Positions 22,194-33,878 are shown, numbered from the stretch's first letter. The stretch: DNA of 64,000 nucleotides from Epiperipatus broadwayi (GCA_028023455.1 JAQFVV010012446.1:4591501-4655500), one strand, 5' to 3'. The notes: generated by a model from the sequence alone, not told the origin. Translations and numbers: made by a program.

Positions 22194-25100
22194 TATGTAA
22201 AATTTTAGATTTATGTAGGAAAAATTTGTATTTGAAATATATCTCACCAGCTTTTTATACTCCACATGTCTATTTTAAGCATGACTCTTACATATAACAA
22301 TATTACACAGTTACAATATCCATTATATTTTCTTCCAAGCCCCTACAATATAGTATATAATATCTAGTGAACAATAGTTCATTTTGCTTATATAATGCAG
22401 ATAACTAAACAAATTTTTTTTAAAATAATAATAATGTATATATATTGTAATAGTGTAAAAAAGGACTTATTCAGGCTCCACTTGGATTGCCAAATGTAAT
22501 GGAATTAAATAAATTGTCTAAAACTTTGGATACCAAATGTTATAGTATTTAAATTAGTAATATGATGAACACCAAATGAAACATGTAGAATGTTTATCTA
22601 ACATTCAAGCTAATTAATACAATAATACATGAATAATAAAAAAACAAGAGACTCTCAAGGTTTAGATTAATGTGGAATGAAATATAAGCAACCAAATCCT
22701 TTAAATTATTAAAATATAGTTTAAATTAGAAAGGAATTTTATATGAACTTAAACTGTTTTTTAAATAGGTAATAAATATTTAAACTTTTGTACATTATTA
22801 AAATTATTTATTCCACAAGTATCTGATTAATTTATAATATTATTTAACTTTGTAGGGATTCCTGTGTAGAATTCGTTATCAGTTACAATGTATATAAAGA
22901 TGTGAATAAAAAATAAACAAATGTAATAATTTAATTACTAATGATCATAGAAAACCAGTTTAATTAACAAAATGAAAATTTATTAACATAAATAATAATA
23001 ACAATATATATATAAAATTAAAAAACAAATAAAATATTCCTTGTTGAATACTTTACACTTGAATTGATTACTATCTATTTAGTATAACTTATATTATTTT
23101 CAGAAAGGTTGTAAACAATTCACTAAAAAACCAAAAAAAAAAAAATAAGTTATACATTAGCACAAATATTCCTAAATAAATACATAAAGATATATTTAGC
23201 AACTTAATTTGTATGTTTAATTTGTTTACTATTTTTATTATCAAAATAAACAAACTTACTAATTTACATTTCATAAAAATATTGTTACAAATGTTTATTA
23301 AATATACAAACTTTCATTAATTTTACTCATACATATTTATGCATGAAAACTTTATTCTTAAATATAAATGAAGAAACAAATAAATATACTTTCATTTGAA
23401 CAAACTAAAATTATCATTAATAAATATATTGTCTTTACTTTGTTTACTATTTACTTTAATCTCTTCTTTTGGTAATATATTTTTCTTGTATATTAAACAA
23501 ACCCATGCATTCTCAGAACAAAGAATTTACAAATATATGGTCTACTTTTCTTTTTTAATCGTAAGGAATACCCATCAAACTGCAACTCCATCAAAAACAA
23601 AATTTTAAATCGAATAAAAAAAAAATGTGATCCACTTATACATTTTATATAAACAAAACAAAAAATAATTTTACATTTCAAATCTATATATTCTGCTGAA
23701 AATACCATGTGTTCTATTGTGTATATAGACTTTTATACGTAATCCATATTTATTTCAAGTTATTAGCATTCCATTAAAATTATCCACTTTGATGACTTGT
23801 TTTATTTTTAAGAGAGTATTCCATAATTAACATTTTACAGTGTTTATTACTGCTTCATTTATATAATAGCAACAGTAGTTGTTAATTTTTTCAAAATATT
23901 CATATAAAGTGATTTTTATCCGATATTATATTTAGGTTCTCAAAAGACAAAGACTTTTGAGCCAACATTCATTTTAAATTTTAAATTAAATTATTGATAT
24001 TTATACACACACTTTTGTGTTGCTTAGATATTGAGACAAAAATGAGTTAATCTAAGATCAGGGGCTTAAATAGTTTTCTCCTGAAGATGCCATACTTATG
24101 TTGTTATCCTAGATATTTCTTTCTATGGCATTTCATGTTGTAAACTCTACTTTCATTCATTTCCATGGGGGTTTTTTTTGTATTAAGAGTCAAATTTATT
24201 GATTTATCCACTATATAAAAGTTCTAATAAACCAGTGTTCCATGATATTCAAATATTTTTTTAAAACTTTATAAAAATAAATATTACAATATGTTTAAAA
24301 ATATAAAAAAATAAATAATTTTACAAATTGAAACATCAAATATATATTAAAACAATATAAAATAGACATTCCTTTATATCTATCTATTTTATATACTATA
24401 ATCAATATTTTAAGTACTTATTTTAAATAAATTAAATATTTTAAAATATACTGAATATGTAATATTTAATGCTTTTTGAATTATCTCAAAACAAATAAAA
24501 CAGACACATGCATATATATATTTTAACAATAATTTAAAATCCTATTTGTTTATGTTTAAAGCTTATTTTTAAAATGTATGCAGTAAATAAAATGTCAACA
24601 AACAAATTTATCCACACATATTTTATTTAATTATTGCCATCACATAAAACTATATATTTTTATTAATATAATTTATACATTATTACTTTTATTACCTTGT
24701 TCTGAGAATAAAAAGTATTAATTTTAAAATTTTGCTGCAAGATAAAATAAAAATAATATATTTTGATATATCACTTTTTTTAAAATATGGCCATTTTACA
24801 TTATGTGTTATCAAAATTATCATTTAATAAAAAGATAAACTATTTTAATTACTTTTAAATTAGTTTAGATCATGTTAAAATAAAATAAATGAGCTAACAA
24901 AATGTTTATGTAGATGTCACCAAGTTCAAATTCAAGTCAGAATGCCACACAAGATATATCTGAATGGCCAGCACTGAAATGTATCCTAGGATTCCCTCCT
25001 TCCATTCCAGGATCTGACACTCGGCCACTGCACTAAATTATTAAGAGAGAGGGTACATTTATGTATATATTTACTGTGTATGGACATTCATTTAATCACT

Positions 25101-25570
25101 TTCATTTAAAATAATATAAACTTACTGTCCCTTAATTTTTTTAAAAAATAGAATGGATTGTTCAGATTAAAGACACCAATAAAGTCAAATCTCATTTAGT
25201 ACTAAAAATCTTTATGTTAATTATAAGAATAAAGTATGTGGTTTGACTAAAGATAGAAATATCTCTTCTTGTTGTTAATGAGGTTTCTTTTTTTTTTAAT
25301 AATAATTCAAACCATTAAATGTTAAGTTTCTAAAAACAGTTTTTTTTTTACAATGAAATTAGTTTCCTTGAAAAAATGGAGAAGTTATTTTTTATTACTC
25401 AGCATGATGATAAACATTTGTTCTCATCTTACAATTAATGAAAGGATTTTTAAAATGCTTAATTTTCATTTTTAAAGAAGTAGTATGTGAAAATATATTT
25501 TTTAAAAAGTTAAATAATCAAATATCAAAGAATTAAAGGAGATAAAAAAAAATTTAAATTATAATTCCTT
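22194..25570. other. AT-rich non-coding DNA
   Basis: No gene. Short ORFs at 23089-23274, 23396-23608 and 23493-23708 overlap on opposite strands and are AT-driven. A GC-richer patch at 24915-25045 (AAGTTCAAATTC, CACTCGGCCACTGCAC) could be an old tRNA-derived repeat but I cannot support that. Confidence 0.5.
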
Positions 25571-25574
25571 TCAT

Positions 25575-25985
25575 TATCATCATTATTTTCACCTATTATT
25601 GATCCACTGCAGAATAAAGTTTTAAGTTTAATCTAGTTTCTCTAATCTCTAGCCTCTCTTCTCCACATTATACCAGCACACTTCCTTATTTCATCCATCC
25701 ATTTCACGTGGTCTTTTTCTAGATCTTTTACATCTCTGGAGATCCGGTTCATGACTTCAACAGTTCATCTATCATCATCTCATCTAGAAATATGTCCAGC
25801 TCAACTCCATTTCAATATTTTAATTATTTCAATGATGTCAATAATATCTGTTTGTTTTTTCATCCATATATTTCTTTTCAGATTACATCTTGTTACTCCT
25901 AACACACATCTCTCCATACTTCATTGAGTAGTCTAAAATCTGTTTGTTCTTTAGTATATTTATTAAAATCTTTTTTCAAACATAT
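25575..25985 (-). pseudogene. RTE LINE 3' fragment
   Basis: Antisense copy of the last part of the RTE ORF and its tail: CATTATCATCATTATTTTCA, then GATCCACTGCAGAATAAAG, running to TCTCCATACTTCATTGAGTAG near 25930, parallel to 11000-11400. Frame broken. A 5'-truncated insertion, as usual for LINEs. Confidence 0.75.
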
Positions 25986-26221
25986 GGGTATATATCTGAT
26001 GGAAGATTGAGATACTATGAGAATAAAGTAATAATGCATGATCCTCCTGACTGTTAATTTACTACTGCTTGGGCATACCTTCAACATAGTTTATTCTTCC
26101 ATTCTATATTTAAGCTAACAACTTAAGGATCATATCCAACATAATAATTGTTACATTATTTGATAGTACTGTAAAATTATAATCTATCAATAAATGTGAA
26201 ATCTGTATTTATCGGTACTTT

Positions 26222-27365
26222 GGTATTAGACCTGCAACACGGAGCATGTATTTGACTTTCTGCGCCTTTTCACACTCATATCAATCCACTGATAATTTTG
26301 TAATCTTGTGATCTGACCAAAATAACATGTATAAGAATCTTGTACATGATATTTTTGCAAGATTTACAAAGTTATTGGCAGGTTAATATGAATGTGGAAA
26401 GGTACAACAAGTCTAATCCATGCTTCATATTGCAGAACTAATAAAAATAACTAAAGGTATAAAAAATAATATTAAAAACAGCATTTTAAAACAAATTTGG
26501 AGAAACAAATGGATATTAAAAATACCAATTTTTAAAGTATTAAAAAATAATATTAAAAACAGCATTTTAAAACAAATTTTGAGAAACAAATAGATATTAA
26601 AAAGATGATTTTAAAAACAATTTTTAAGTAACAAATGGATATTAAAAATTACCATTTTTAAAGCATAAAAAATATTAAAGACAGCGCTTTAAAACAAATT
26701 TATACAACTTTCATACTAATGACTTGAAAATGGAATAACGATATATAAATCTATATTAAAAACAACATTTTAAACTCAAAAAAAAAAAATTGATTTGCAA
26801 TCTTAAATAAATGACGCCATCACGCAAAAAAAAATGTTAATTTAAATACACACAAAACGATCACAAAATTATAATTTTTTTAAATATTATTTACAAAAAC
26901 ATAAAATACACACATAAGCTACTTATGATTTAATATATAACAGGAATTGTCACGTTGAAGCCACAAATTTTATATTTCAATTGAAAATTTCCTCCCCAAA
27001 ATGTAATTTTATTGAACATGTGATTGCACAGAGTATGCTGTGATTCCCCACAGAAATGCTAATAAACATTTTTTTTAAAAAAAAGAAAGAAAACAAAAAA
27101 AAAATCCACAAAAAGAAATATATATACATTATTATAAGACTTTTATTAAATATTTATCCTGTTGTCGGAAAGAAATCTGGACAATAACTGAAAATGCCAA
27201 ATATTACAAAAAAAAGACCCGTTGATAAAGATAAACACGATTTAACACAAGATCAAATAACATCGCGTGGATTATTTCCTTTCAATTTGACGTCAGCGCA
27301 AGATTATACATTTATTGTGGAAGTGAAAAGGCCTCCTATCCCCCCTACCTTGCAGGTCTAATACC
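26222..27365. mobile_element. Candidate non-autonomous DNA transposon with 16-bp TIRs
   Basis: GGTATTAGACCTGCAA at 26222-26237 is matched by its exact reverse complement at 27350-27365, with a second inner inverted match (GCCTTTTCACAC near 26267 against GAAGTGAAAAGGC near 27320). Length 1,144 bp, no ORF, internal tandem repeats. No clear target duplication, so the superfamily is not assigned. Confidence 0.5.
26455..26705. repeat. Tandem repeat, about 81-bp period with variants
   Basis: AAAAAATAATATTAAAAACA followed by GCATTTTAAAACAAATTT starts near 26461 and again near 26542; a more diverged third unit lies near 26665-26705, with partial units between. Confidence 0.65.
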
Positions 27366-28295
27366 TTCTTTCCCAAAAAGAAATGGTTATTTTTAAAATT
27401 ACTATAAGCATAATCAATCTAATTTTCTTTTAATAAGATGGAAAAATATTATTTCTCAAGTACCACATCTGCAAAACAACATTAAAGCACATAGCTTCAA
27501 AACCAGATAGGTGGGTAGCAAGCAAATAATTAGAATTGTGATACTAATAAAATATAATGACAGGTAATAGTTATCATAATGATAAAAGTTGTTATAAGAT
27601 AGTTATAGACATTATATTTATAACAATGAGATCATTATGAATGATAAAAATGAATGTGGCCATAAGATATATGATCCCTAAACATTATTTATATAAAAAG
27701 ATTAAAATTTGAAGACAATTTATACTTTAAATTAATAGATAACCACTTTATATTAAAATTAAATAAATTAATTTTCATTTATTATACCATTCTTTCAACT
27801 GCATATACACATACATGTATAAGTGATTGAAAATAGATGAAAAGTTACTGTAAACGTGTGTGTTTTCAATATCTTAACATTGGTTTCAAATAAAATAATT
27901 TTATAAATTAAAAGTATAAAAATATTAATCAATCTTAAGATTGCATGATCACATTTTTCTGGAGTAAATCTGATTAAAAAATTCTCTTTTCACTTTGCAT
28001 TTATTTGCAAAGTAATCACACAAAAAAAAACACTACAATTTATGGTACTTTGGGATTATTGCTGTTGTGATTGAAAATAGACTTCCCAAACGAACCTGTA
28101 AATAAACACCGAATTAAACACCTTTACAATCTTTTAAAAAGAAAAATAAATAATTTTTTACTTGAATATTACATAATATTCCGATCCAAATCATGTTTTT
28201 TGCATAAAATCTTGCTTTCGCTGCTAATTTTACATTTTAAACTATGCTGTGATATCATCTAAGTATCCTGGCATGACTAATCCATGCCACATACA
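27366..28295. other. AT-rich non-coding DNA
   Basis: A 63-codon ORF at 28071-28262 has no recognised motif. Nothing else noted. Confidence 0.45.
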
Positions 28296-28299
28296 TACA

Positions 28300-28620
28300 A
28301 TTTGCTAGAATTGTTGGAAATCCTACAAAATGGACAGACTGTAAGCTGCTGGATCAGAACATTTTCGGGTCAACCATAGTTATAAGTTTGTTAACCCAGA
28401 AACCAGTGTCCACACACAAAATGTAGAATGACTGTGGGGTTCAGCCAAATAGTGAAATAAAAAATGAGGAACTGCATGCAGCATCCAGATTCATATTTGG
28501 CCAAATTTATGTGATGGCGATTACACAATTAAAAAGAAACTTTCATTTGCATATTGGAGAACATTAAAAATTTCAGTCCATCCCAGTGGTTGTCATATTT
28601 TTCATTCTAATAAATGTGTT
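28300..28620 (+). pseudogene. Merlin / ISXO2-like transposase remnant
   Basis: One plus-strand frame, interrupted by stops, reads AAGSEHFRVNHSYKFVNP then ETSVHTQNVE, stop, LWGSAK (about 28340-28450). The block 'vNHsxxFVnPxTgvHTqxIExxWgxaK' is the signature around the last catalytic acidic residue of the ISXO2-like (IS1595/Merlin) transposase domain. Stops after the QNVE and SAK positions and the lack of upstream domain show it is dead. No TIRs located. In life the enzyme cuts and pastes its own DNA element. Confidence 0.65.
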
Positions 28621-28624
28621 TATC

Positions 28625-28998
28625 ATTACAAGTTAAATGTTTGTTTTGTTGTTGTTTTCTAAATAAAATGTTAGGTTTTGTCATTTTGGTTTAAATAAAT
28701 CAATTGATTAAGTTTGTCCCAACATCCCATGCAAATATTATTTTACAAGATAGCAAACTTAGAATAATTTTCACCAGATGATTATATCATAGCAACGCTA
28801 ATCCCAAAGAACCCTATTTATAAATCATATCAAAATTCTAATATATTGTTAACTGAATTAAAATTTGAAATGTAGAGGATCCTCATTTTTCACATTTGAC
28901 TGATTTCCAAAAAAAAATCATATAATGGATAACAGGAGTCCAATTCCCATAGGCATAATGATAACATTTAATGGGTACCATGGGAAAATGACTTGCAA
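28625..28998. other. AT-rich non-coding DNA
   Basis: Nothing recognised between the Merlin remnant and the Tigger-like element. Confidence 0.5.
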
Positions 28999-29000
28999 TA

Positions 29001-29994
29001 TACCTGGGTCTCGTTTTACGCGGATTTATTTAACGCGATTTGAAGTTACGCGATTCATGTTTCTTCGGAAGTCGAACTCTGATAATGCGCTAATACTTTA
29101 AATAATAAATTTCGCGCACTTCCATCATATTGAAAGTAATAGCACATTATTGGAATTCGACTTTCATCTTGGTAATTTCAATATTTTCAGTGCTTTATAA
29201 TAGTAAGATTTTATGCAATAATGAAATTAAAATCATGACTTCCACATTTTATGTATACCCACATTAAATTTTACAAGATTATAATGTAAATTTGTTCAAA
29301 CATTGTGTTAATTTTGCATTTTAAATCACATTCTGTTTTTGCTTTTTAAAAAAGAACGTAATCAATTATTAATCATTTAGTGTCCGCAAGTTTATTTTCA
29401 ATTATTTTCTTATTAATGACACTAATCACAAACGTGCTCTTAAATTCTAACGAGAGCTAAATGGTTGTATGTCTGGATATCACGAGCTTCATAAACAATT
29501 AATAAAATCGTCTCAAAGATTAATTACTAATTACGTTGTCACCAGAAAACCATTAACACAACATGAGAGTGAAGATGGTGCTAGTTGTATTTCCTCTTGT
29601 GAAGAATCTGATTTTTTACCAGTTTGCAAACGAACCTGTTTATCGGCAAGTAGTGATAATAATTAAAACGTGTATAAAAAAATGTCAATTACTGTACTGT
29701 AAATTATGCATAAAAATATATTGTTTTGAATAAAATTAAATATTATAGTTAAAAAAAGTTTGTCTTGTATCAATTTTTTTCAAATTTGAAATTGTTTATT
29801 AGTCATATTTTATTTCCTTATTTTTTTTGCGCGAATTTTAAAGTAATTTTACGTTGGTGCTTTACTTTTATGCTGTTTTTGAAAAATCACAGTCCGTATC
29901 CCCCCTTTTTCAAGGTAAGTTACGTCTATTTTTGTGCGATTTCTTTTGCGCGTTTTCTAAGGAACCTATCTATCGGTAAAACGAGACCCAGGTG
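29001..29994. mobile_element. Tigger/pogo-like DNA transposon, deletion derivative (copy 2)
   Basis: Same family as 21.25 kb, opposite orientation. Left end TACCTGGGTCTCGTTTTACG (first base pair changed from CA to TA), right end AAAACGAGACCCAGGTG; TA flanks at 28999-29000 and 29995-29996. 994 bp. Keeps an intact C-terminal coding piece (29469-29666). The subterminal region near 29820-29960 matches copy 1 near 21290-21440 in inverse. Confidence 0.75.
29469..29666 (+). CDS. C-terminal tail fragment of a Tigger-like transposase (65 residues)
   Basis: Short open frame inside the TIR element. It reads ELHKQLIKSSQRLITNYVV followed by an acidic, Ser-rich stretch (HESEDG, SSCEESD) and a Lys/Arg patch. 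Many Tigger/CENP-B-type transposases end with a 'Q..IT.FF' segment followed by acidic/Ser-rich sequence, which this resembles. The DNA-binding and DDE domains are absent, so the element depends on a transposase from elsewhere. The Met start is only the first in frame. Copy 1 carries the same region in decayed form. Confidence 0.45.
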   Translation: MSGYHELHKQLIKSSQRLITNYVVTRKPLTQHESEDGASCISSCEESDFLPVCKRTCLSASSDNN

Positions 29995-30479
29995 TATTTC
30001 CTTTTATACATGGATATTGAGTAAACTCAATCAATGCATGAATATATCATTGTACCATACTATATATTCAAATATATATTTAAATAACAATGTACAAAAA
30101 ACTATTAATATTAAAAATAATTTATGAATTAGCAAATAGTTAATATTACTTCTTATCCTATTCATTAAAGAAAAAAACAATATTAAATATTTTTTTAAAA
30201 GATAACTATGCACCATTTTTTGGGATTTTTTTCCACCTGCAGTTAAATAACTGTTAACAACTGTTTTCCTGAAAGTTTGTGATGATGGTGTTTTAATTAT
30301 ATTTATATATTGGACTATTTCCATCATCTAAGTATTGAATGTCTTTAGAAAAATTTAACTATTTAAATATTCTAAATACATTCAACTGTTAGTAATAGCA
30401 CATGGGTAGTATAACATTTCGAGAGATATTATTCTCTCCCCTTCTTCAGGTGTTGCTGGCCTGACCAACGACAGTACTA

Positions 30480-30562
30480 GCATGGGAATCGAACCAAGAC
30501 CATTATGTTTTTGAGTATTGAATTTTACGGTAATGCTCTAACCAAATGAGCCATCATGCCAA
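30480..30562 (-). repeat. tRNA-like segment in the PLE 3' region
   Basis: On the minus strand the A-box-like TGGCTCATTTGG (30553-30542) and a perfect B box GGTTCGATTCC (30495-30485) are about 50 bp apart. Together they form an internal pol III promoter. The 5' end begins TTGGCATGATGGCTCA. The cloverleaf is not complete, so it is not a working tRNA. Confidence 0.65.
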
Positions 30563-30710
30563 AGGTAACAATCAGTAGAAATTTCATATACTTATCTATG
30601 GGGTTACTCCTGATTTTTCCACTTTTTCTTCTTAAGAGCAAAGTTGATTAGTGGTTACCATACATTATGTATAGTCACACTAGGTTGATTTATGGAATTG
30701 TTTGTCATTG

Positions 30711-31013
30711 TCATGTGAGCAGTTTCTTTAAATTTTCTTCTTTGTACCTTTTCTTCTCTATCCAATATTTTTGTGTTTTCGCAAATGAATATATATATTC
30801 ACTGGTACATACATAGTCTACTACATTAGACACATTTGTTTTCTCTCTTCTAATCATCAGTTGGTGTTCTTGTAAATGCTTTTCAATGGGACGACTAGTC
30901 TCATCAATATATGTTCTTCCACATTCACATGGTATTTCAGAGATGCAATTTTTTCTTTTCAGCATTTCAAGTTTAGGCTTTGTAGATGTTAGAATTTTTC
31001 TAAAGACATTCAA
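30711..31013 (-). CDS. PLE GIY-YIG endonuclease domain fragment (100 residues)
   Basis: Penelope-like elements encode a reverse transcriptase followed by a GIY-YIG nuclease that nicks the target DNA. The translation shows ISEIPCECGRTYIDET then SRPIEKHLQEHQLMIRRE, the typical PLE version of the nuclease start ('Y-IPC-CG--YIGETGR-L--R--EH'), with Tyr and the conserved Arg/His helix. The usual Gly of YIGE is Asp here (YIDE). About 30 residues later comes KYWIEKKRYKEENLKKL, the domain end. The upstream RT is missing. The ORF start is arbitrary. Confidence 0.75.
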   Translation of the reverse strand: MNVFRKILTSTKPKLEMLKRKNCISEIPCECGRTYIDETSRPIEKHLQEHQLMIRREKTNVSNVVDYVCTSEYIYSFAKTQKYWIEKKRYKEENLKKLLT

Positions 31014-32060
31014 TACTCATATTAGATGATGGAAATAGCCCAAACAATAAATACAACTAAAACATGGAATTATACTATCACTATGGAACAGAGCAAAAGA
31101 AGTTTGTTCAGAAACCAGTGATTTAGAAAAAATCTATATAGAACAAATTCTTATGAAAAATTGTTATCTATCAGCTGTTATTAAGAAAACCCTAAATAGA
31201 CAACAAAAAGAACCATCAAAAGAAAAACAATTATTGGTACTGCAGTGCACCCATATGTACCAAAAATAGCAGACAAATTAAAGAAAATCTGCAATCAGTA
31301 TATCAGAACAGCCTTCCAGAGCCATACCACACTACAAGGAATTCTAATATCTATAAAGCCTAAACTTGAAATGCTGAAAAGAAAAAAATCTATGAAATAC
31401 CATGTGAATGTGGAAGAACATATATTGGTGAGAGCGGTCATCCCAGTGAAAAGCACTTGCAAGAACACAAGATGATGATTAGAAGAGAAAAAACAGATGT
31501 GTCTAAGGTAGCAGAATATGTATGTAATAATGAGCATATGTTCAATTGAGAAAACACAAATATATTGGATAGAGAAGAAAAGGTATAAAAAAGAAAATTT
31601 AAATAAGCTGTTCACATGACAATGGTAAACAATCCCATAAGCCAAACTAGTGTGGCGATACATAATGGTATGGAGACCACTAATCAACTTTGCTCTTAAG
31701 AAGAAAAAGTGGAGGAATCAGGAGGAACCTCATAGATAAGTATATGAAATTTCTACTGATTGTTGCCTTTGGCAGATTGGCTCAGGTGGTTGGAGCATTA
31801 CTTTAAAATTCAATACTCAAGAACCTAAGAGTCCAAGTTTCATTCCCATGCTAGTACTGCCAATAGGTCAAGCCAGCAACACCTGAAGAAGAGGGGAGGA
31901 TAACTCCTCTCTCAACGTTATGCATTTACTAACCTGTTTGATATGCTATTACTAACAGTTGAATGTATTTGTAAGACTTAAAATAGTTTTTTTTTTTTCT
32001 AGAGACATTCAATACTCATATTAGATGATGGAAATAGTCCAATATATAAATACAACTGTT
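31003..32060 (+). mobile_element. Penelope-like element 3' fragment, plus strand
   Basis: Begins with the block GACATTCAATACTCATATTA at about 31004 and ends with the same block at about 32003, so the copy is bracketed by a PLE pseudo-LTR-like direct repeat of about 55 bp. Inside, broken frames give HPYVPKIADKLKKICNQY then IRTAFQSHTTLQGILISIK (the end of the PLE reverse transcriptase, 31245-31365), YHVNVEEH in one frame and CECGRTYIGE in another (GIY-YIG start near 31400), WRNQEEP near 31710, a tRNA-like segment (31770-31858), CTGAAGA plus a long hairpin (31883-31915), and CAGTTGAATGTAT. A stop and frameshifts make it dead. Confidence 0.75.
31770..31858 (+). repeat. tRNA-like segment in the PLE 3' region
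   Basis: A-box-like TGGCTCAGGTGG at 31778-31789 and a decayed B box AGTTTCATTCC at 31836-31846, followed by CATGCTAGTACTGCC. Same arrangement as at 30.5 and 59.1 kb. Confidence 0.6.
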
Positions 32061-32061
32061 A

Positions 32062-32900
32062 ACAAGTCTTTCTTTTTTCTTCTCCCCAGTTATTAAAACT
32101 ATTTTTAGATAATTTTTTTTTATTTCTAAATATAGTATCTGGTACAAAAATTAATATTTGATAAGAAGTATTTGTCAGAATTTTCATATCTATCAAGTTA
32201 AAAATGGCTTCTTTTTTAAAATAGTTGTATGGGAGTTATAAATTAATGTTTTAACTTTCAATACTTTCAAAATTGATAAAAAGTTTCATTTTGTGGTTGA
32301 TATTTAAAGTGTTTTCATCTATTCATTTGAAATCAAAAAGAAAAGTATACACTATTTAAAGTATTAAGCACAATTCCACATTTTATAGACATTTGGAAGT
32401 CTACATAAAATGTGCATTTCTGATAACATAATAAAAACATGGAACGCACACTTTTTTAAAAAAAATTATAGAGGCGGAAAAACATTTTAGAATGAAATGA
32501 TAGTTATTTTCAGGTTACGAATATTATTAATGTTTATGTTTTTAATAGTTTACAAAATACTCAAATACAATTAGTAATTTATACGTGCATTACAAAATAT
32601 TTATTAAATTCCTTTCACTTCATTTAAAACTTTAGAAGAGTGTAGGCCGACTTTTTTTTGTTTGTTTGTTTATTTCGCAATAAAATATTGTTTGCTTCTT
32701 TAGATGAAAAAGAAGTAATAGAAGATACTTATTGAAAAATATTTCTTCATTAATCTGAGCAGTAAAATAATACAGACTGCTAAAAATGATATTGTTTAGA
32801 GTATAATATAACAAATACAGTACTTCTAATAACTATTTTTACTTTAAAAGTGTATTAAAAGTGCATATACATATAGTTACTCTTTATATATGTTAAAAAG
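32062..32900. other. AT-rich non-coding DNA
   Basis: Nothing recognised. Short overlapping AT-driven ORF at 32632-32814. Confidence 0.5.
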
Positions 32901-32902
32901 TT

Positions 32903-33055
32903 TTACTGATGAGTGCTGGTTTAGCACGAAATAAGGATTGGAGATTATTTATCTTGTTCACATGTGTGTGGTCATGTGTATCCGTTGTATGATAGAATGG
33001 ATAGCTGAAAGGAGCTAGAAAGTCTATGTTCAAACCTCCTAGAATTACATCTAAA
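32903..33055 (+). mobile_element. Hammerhead repeat, truncated at the ribozyme
   Basis: The family homology starts abruptly at ACTGATGAG (32905) and continues through stem II, TTATTTATCTTGTTCACATG, GTGGTCATGTGTATC, GATAGAATGGATAGCTGAAA and TTCAAACCTCCT. Everything normally upstream of the core is missing. Confidence 0.7.
32906..32938 (+). pseudogene. Hammerhead core with lost helices I and III
   Basis: CTGATGA (32906-32912), perfect stem II GTGCTGGTTTAGCAC, GAAA (32928-32931). The core is perfect, but after it the usual TACGTATATTGGTG is TAAGGATTGGAG and the 5' side of helix I is replaced by flanking DNA, so it cannot fold in cis. Confidence 0.7.
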
Positions 33056-33715
33056 CTCCTAGTATATAAATTATACTTGTATTCAAATATTATATATACA
33101 AAATATATATATTATTGAATTATTACATTATGGCGTCAAACTTACTCCTTCCACAACTTTGACACAAACCACACCAGATAAACACATCAATGATTAGCAC
33201 TAATTTATGGAACTAGAGATCATTCCTAGCCCAGATATAAACTTTCAACCAGTTAAAGATTAATATACTACATCTTGATTTTTTAATTAAATACACACAA
33301 TGGAGTAATTCAACTTTTCCATATTACCATGTGCAATATCTTTATAGATACACTTCATAACATAAATTTGTCATCCACAGGACGGCTTGAAATAATGTGG
33401 ATGGCTCTACTATATTTAATATAAAGAGAATCACTATAGATTTCCCCAGATATCAACAGTTCTATAATATGTAATTAAATATTTATTATTTCAATAAATT
33501 TAACCATCTGATATATAGACATAACATGATTTTCTTATATCAAAAATTAATACCAGTTGCAAACAACAATAGGAATATATATACAGAATAGCATGCTCTT
33601 CTTGTTGCAGCTGTTATTACATGTGATTATTCATATAGAATACAAATACAGATGGGTTGCTCACGAACAAGTATTAACTAGCGTGGTGAGTTTTATTGGC
33701 TTTTTACCTCTGAGT
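33056..33715. other. Non-coding DNA
   Basis: A 66-codon ORF at 33557-33757 crosses into the next element and is not supported. Nothing else seen. Confidence 0.45.
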
Positions 33716-33878
33716 TTAAAACCCTTTGAGACCGAAAACCGCTTTTTTACGCATTAAAAAAAGTTTGCAATTTCGACCGCAATAGCGTGCAAACCGTATA
33801 CGTCACAGTTACGCTTTTTTTTTCTTTCTCTCCGCCATTTTTCTATCTTTTTGTACGTCTAAAAATTTTTTCTGTGCG

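Larger units (their letters stand above)
30330..31020 (-). mobile_element. Penelope-like element 3' fragment, minus strand
   Basis: Holds, reading on the minus strand, the GIY-YIG endonuclease piece (31013-30711), a spacer, a tRNA-like segment (30562-30480), the CTGAAGA-hairpin-GAAA motif (30449-30417), ACAGTTGAATGTAT, and the terminal block GAATGTC..GATGGAAATAGTCCAATA ending near 30310-30345. It lies head to head with a plus-strand copy starting near 31003. Both are 5'-truncated. Confidence 0.75.

Noticed and set aside
24915-25045. GC-richer patch resembling a tRNA-derived repeat
   Set aside because: B-box-like AAGTTCAAATTC without a convincing A box and no second copy in the window.
30480-30562. 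Genuine tRNA gene
   Set aside because: The A and B boxes are good, but acceptor and anticodon arms do not pair and it sits inside a repeated PLE 3' region.
31295-31687. Minus-strand ORF of 130 codons
   Set aside because: Antisense to the plus-strand PLE fragment; not a gene.
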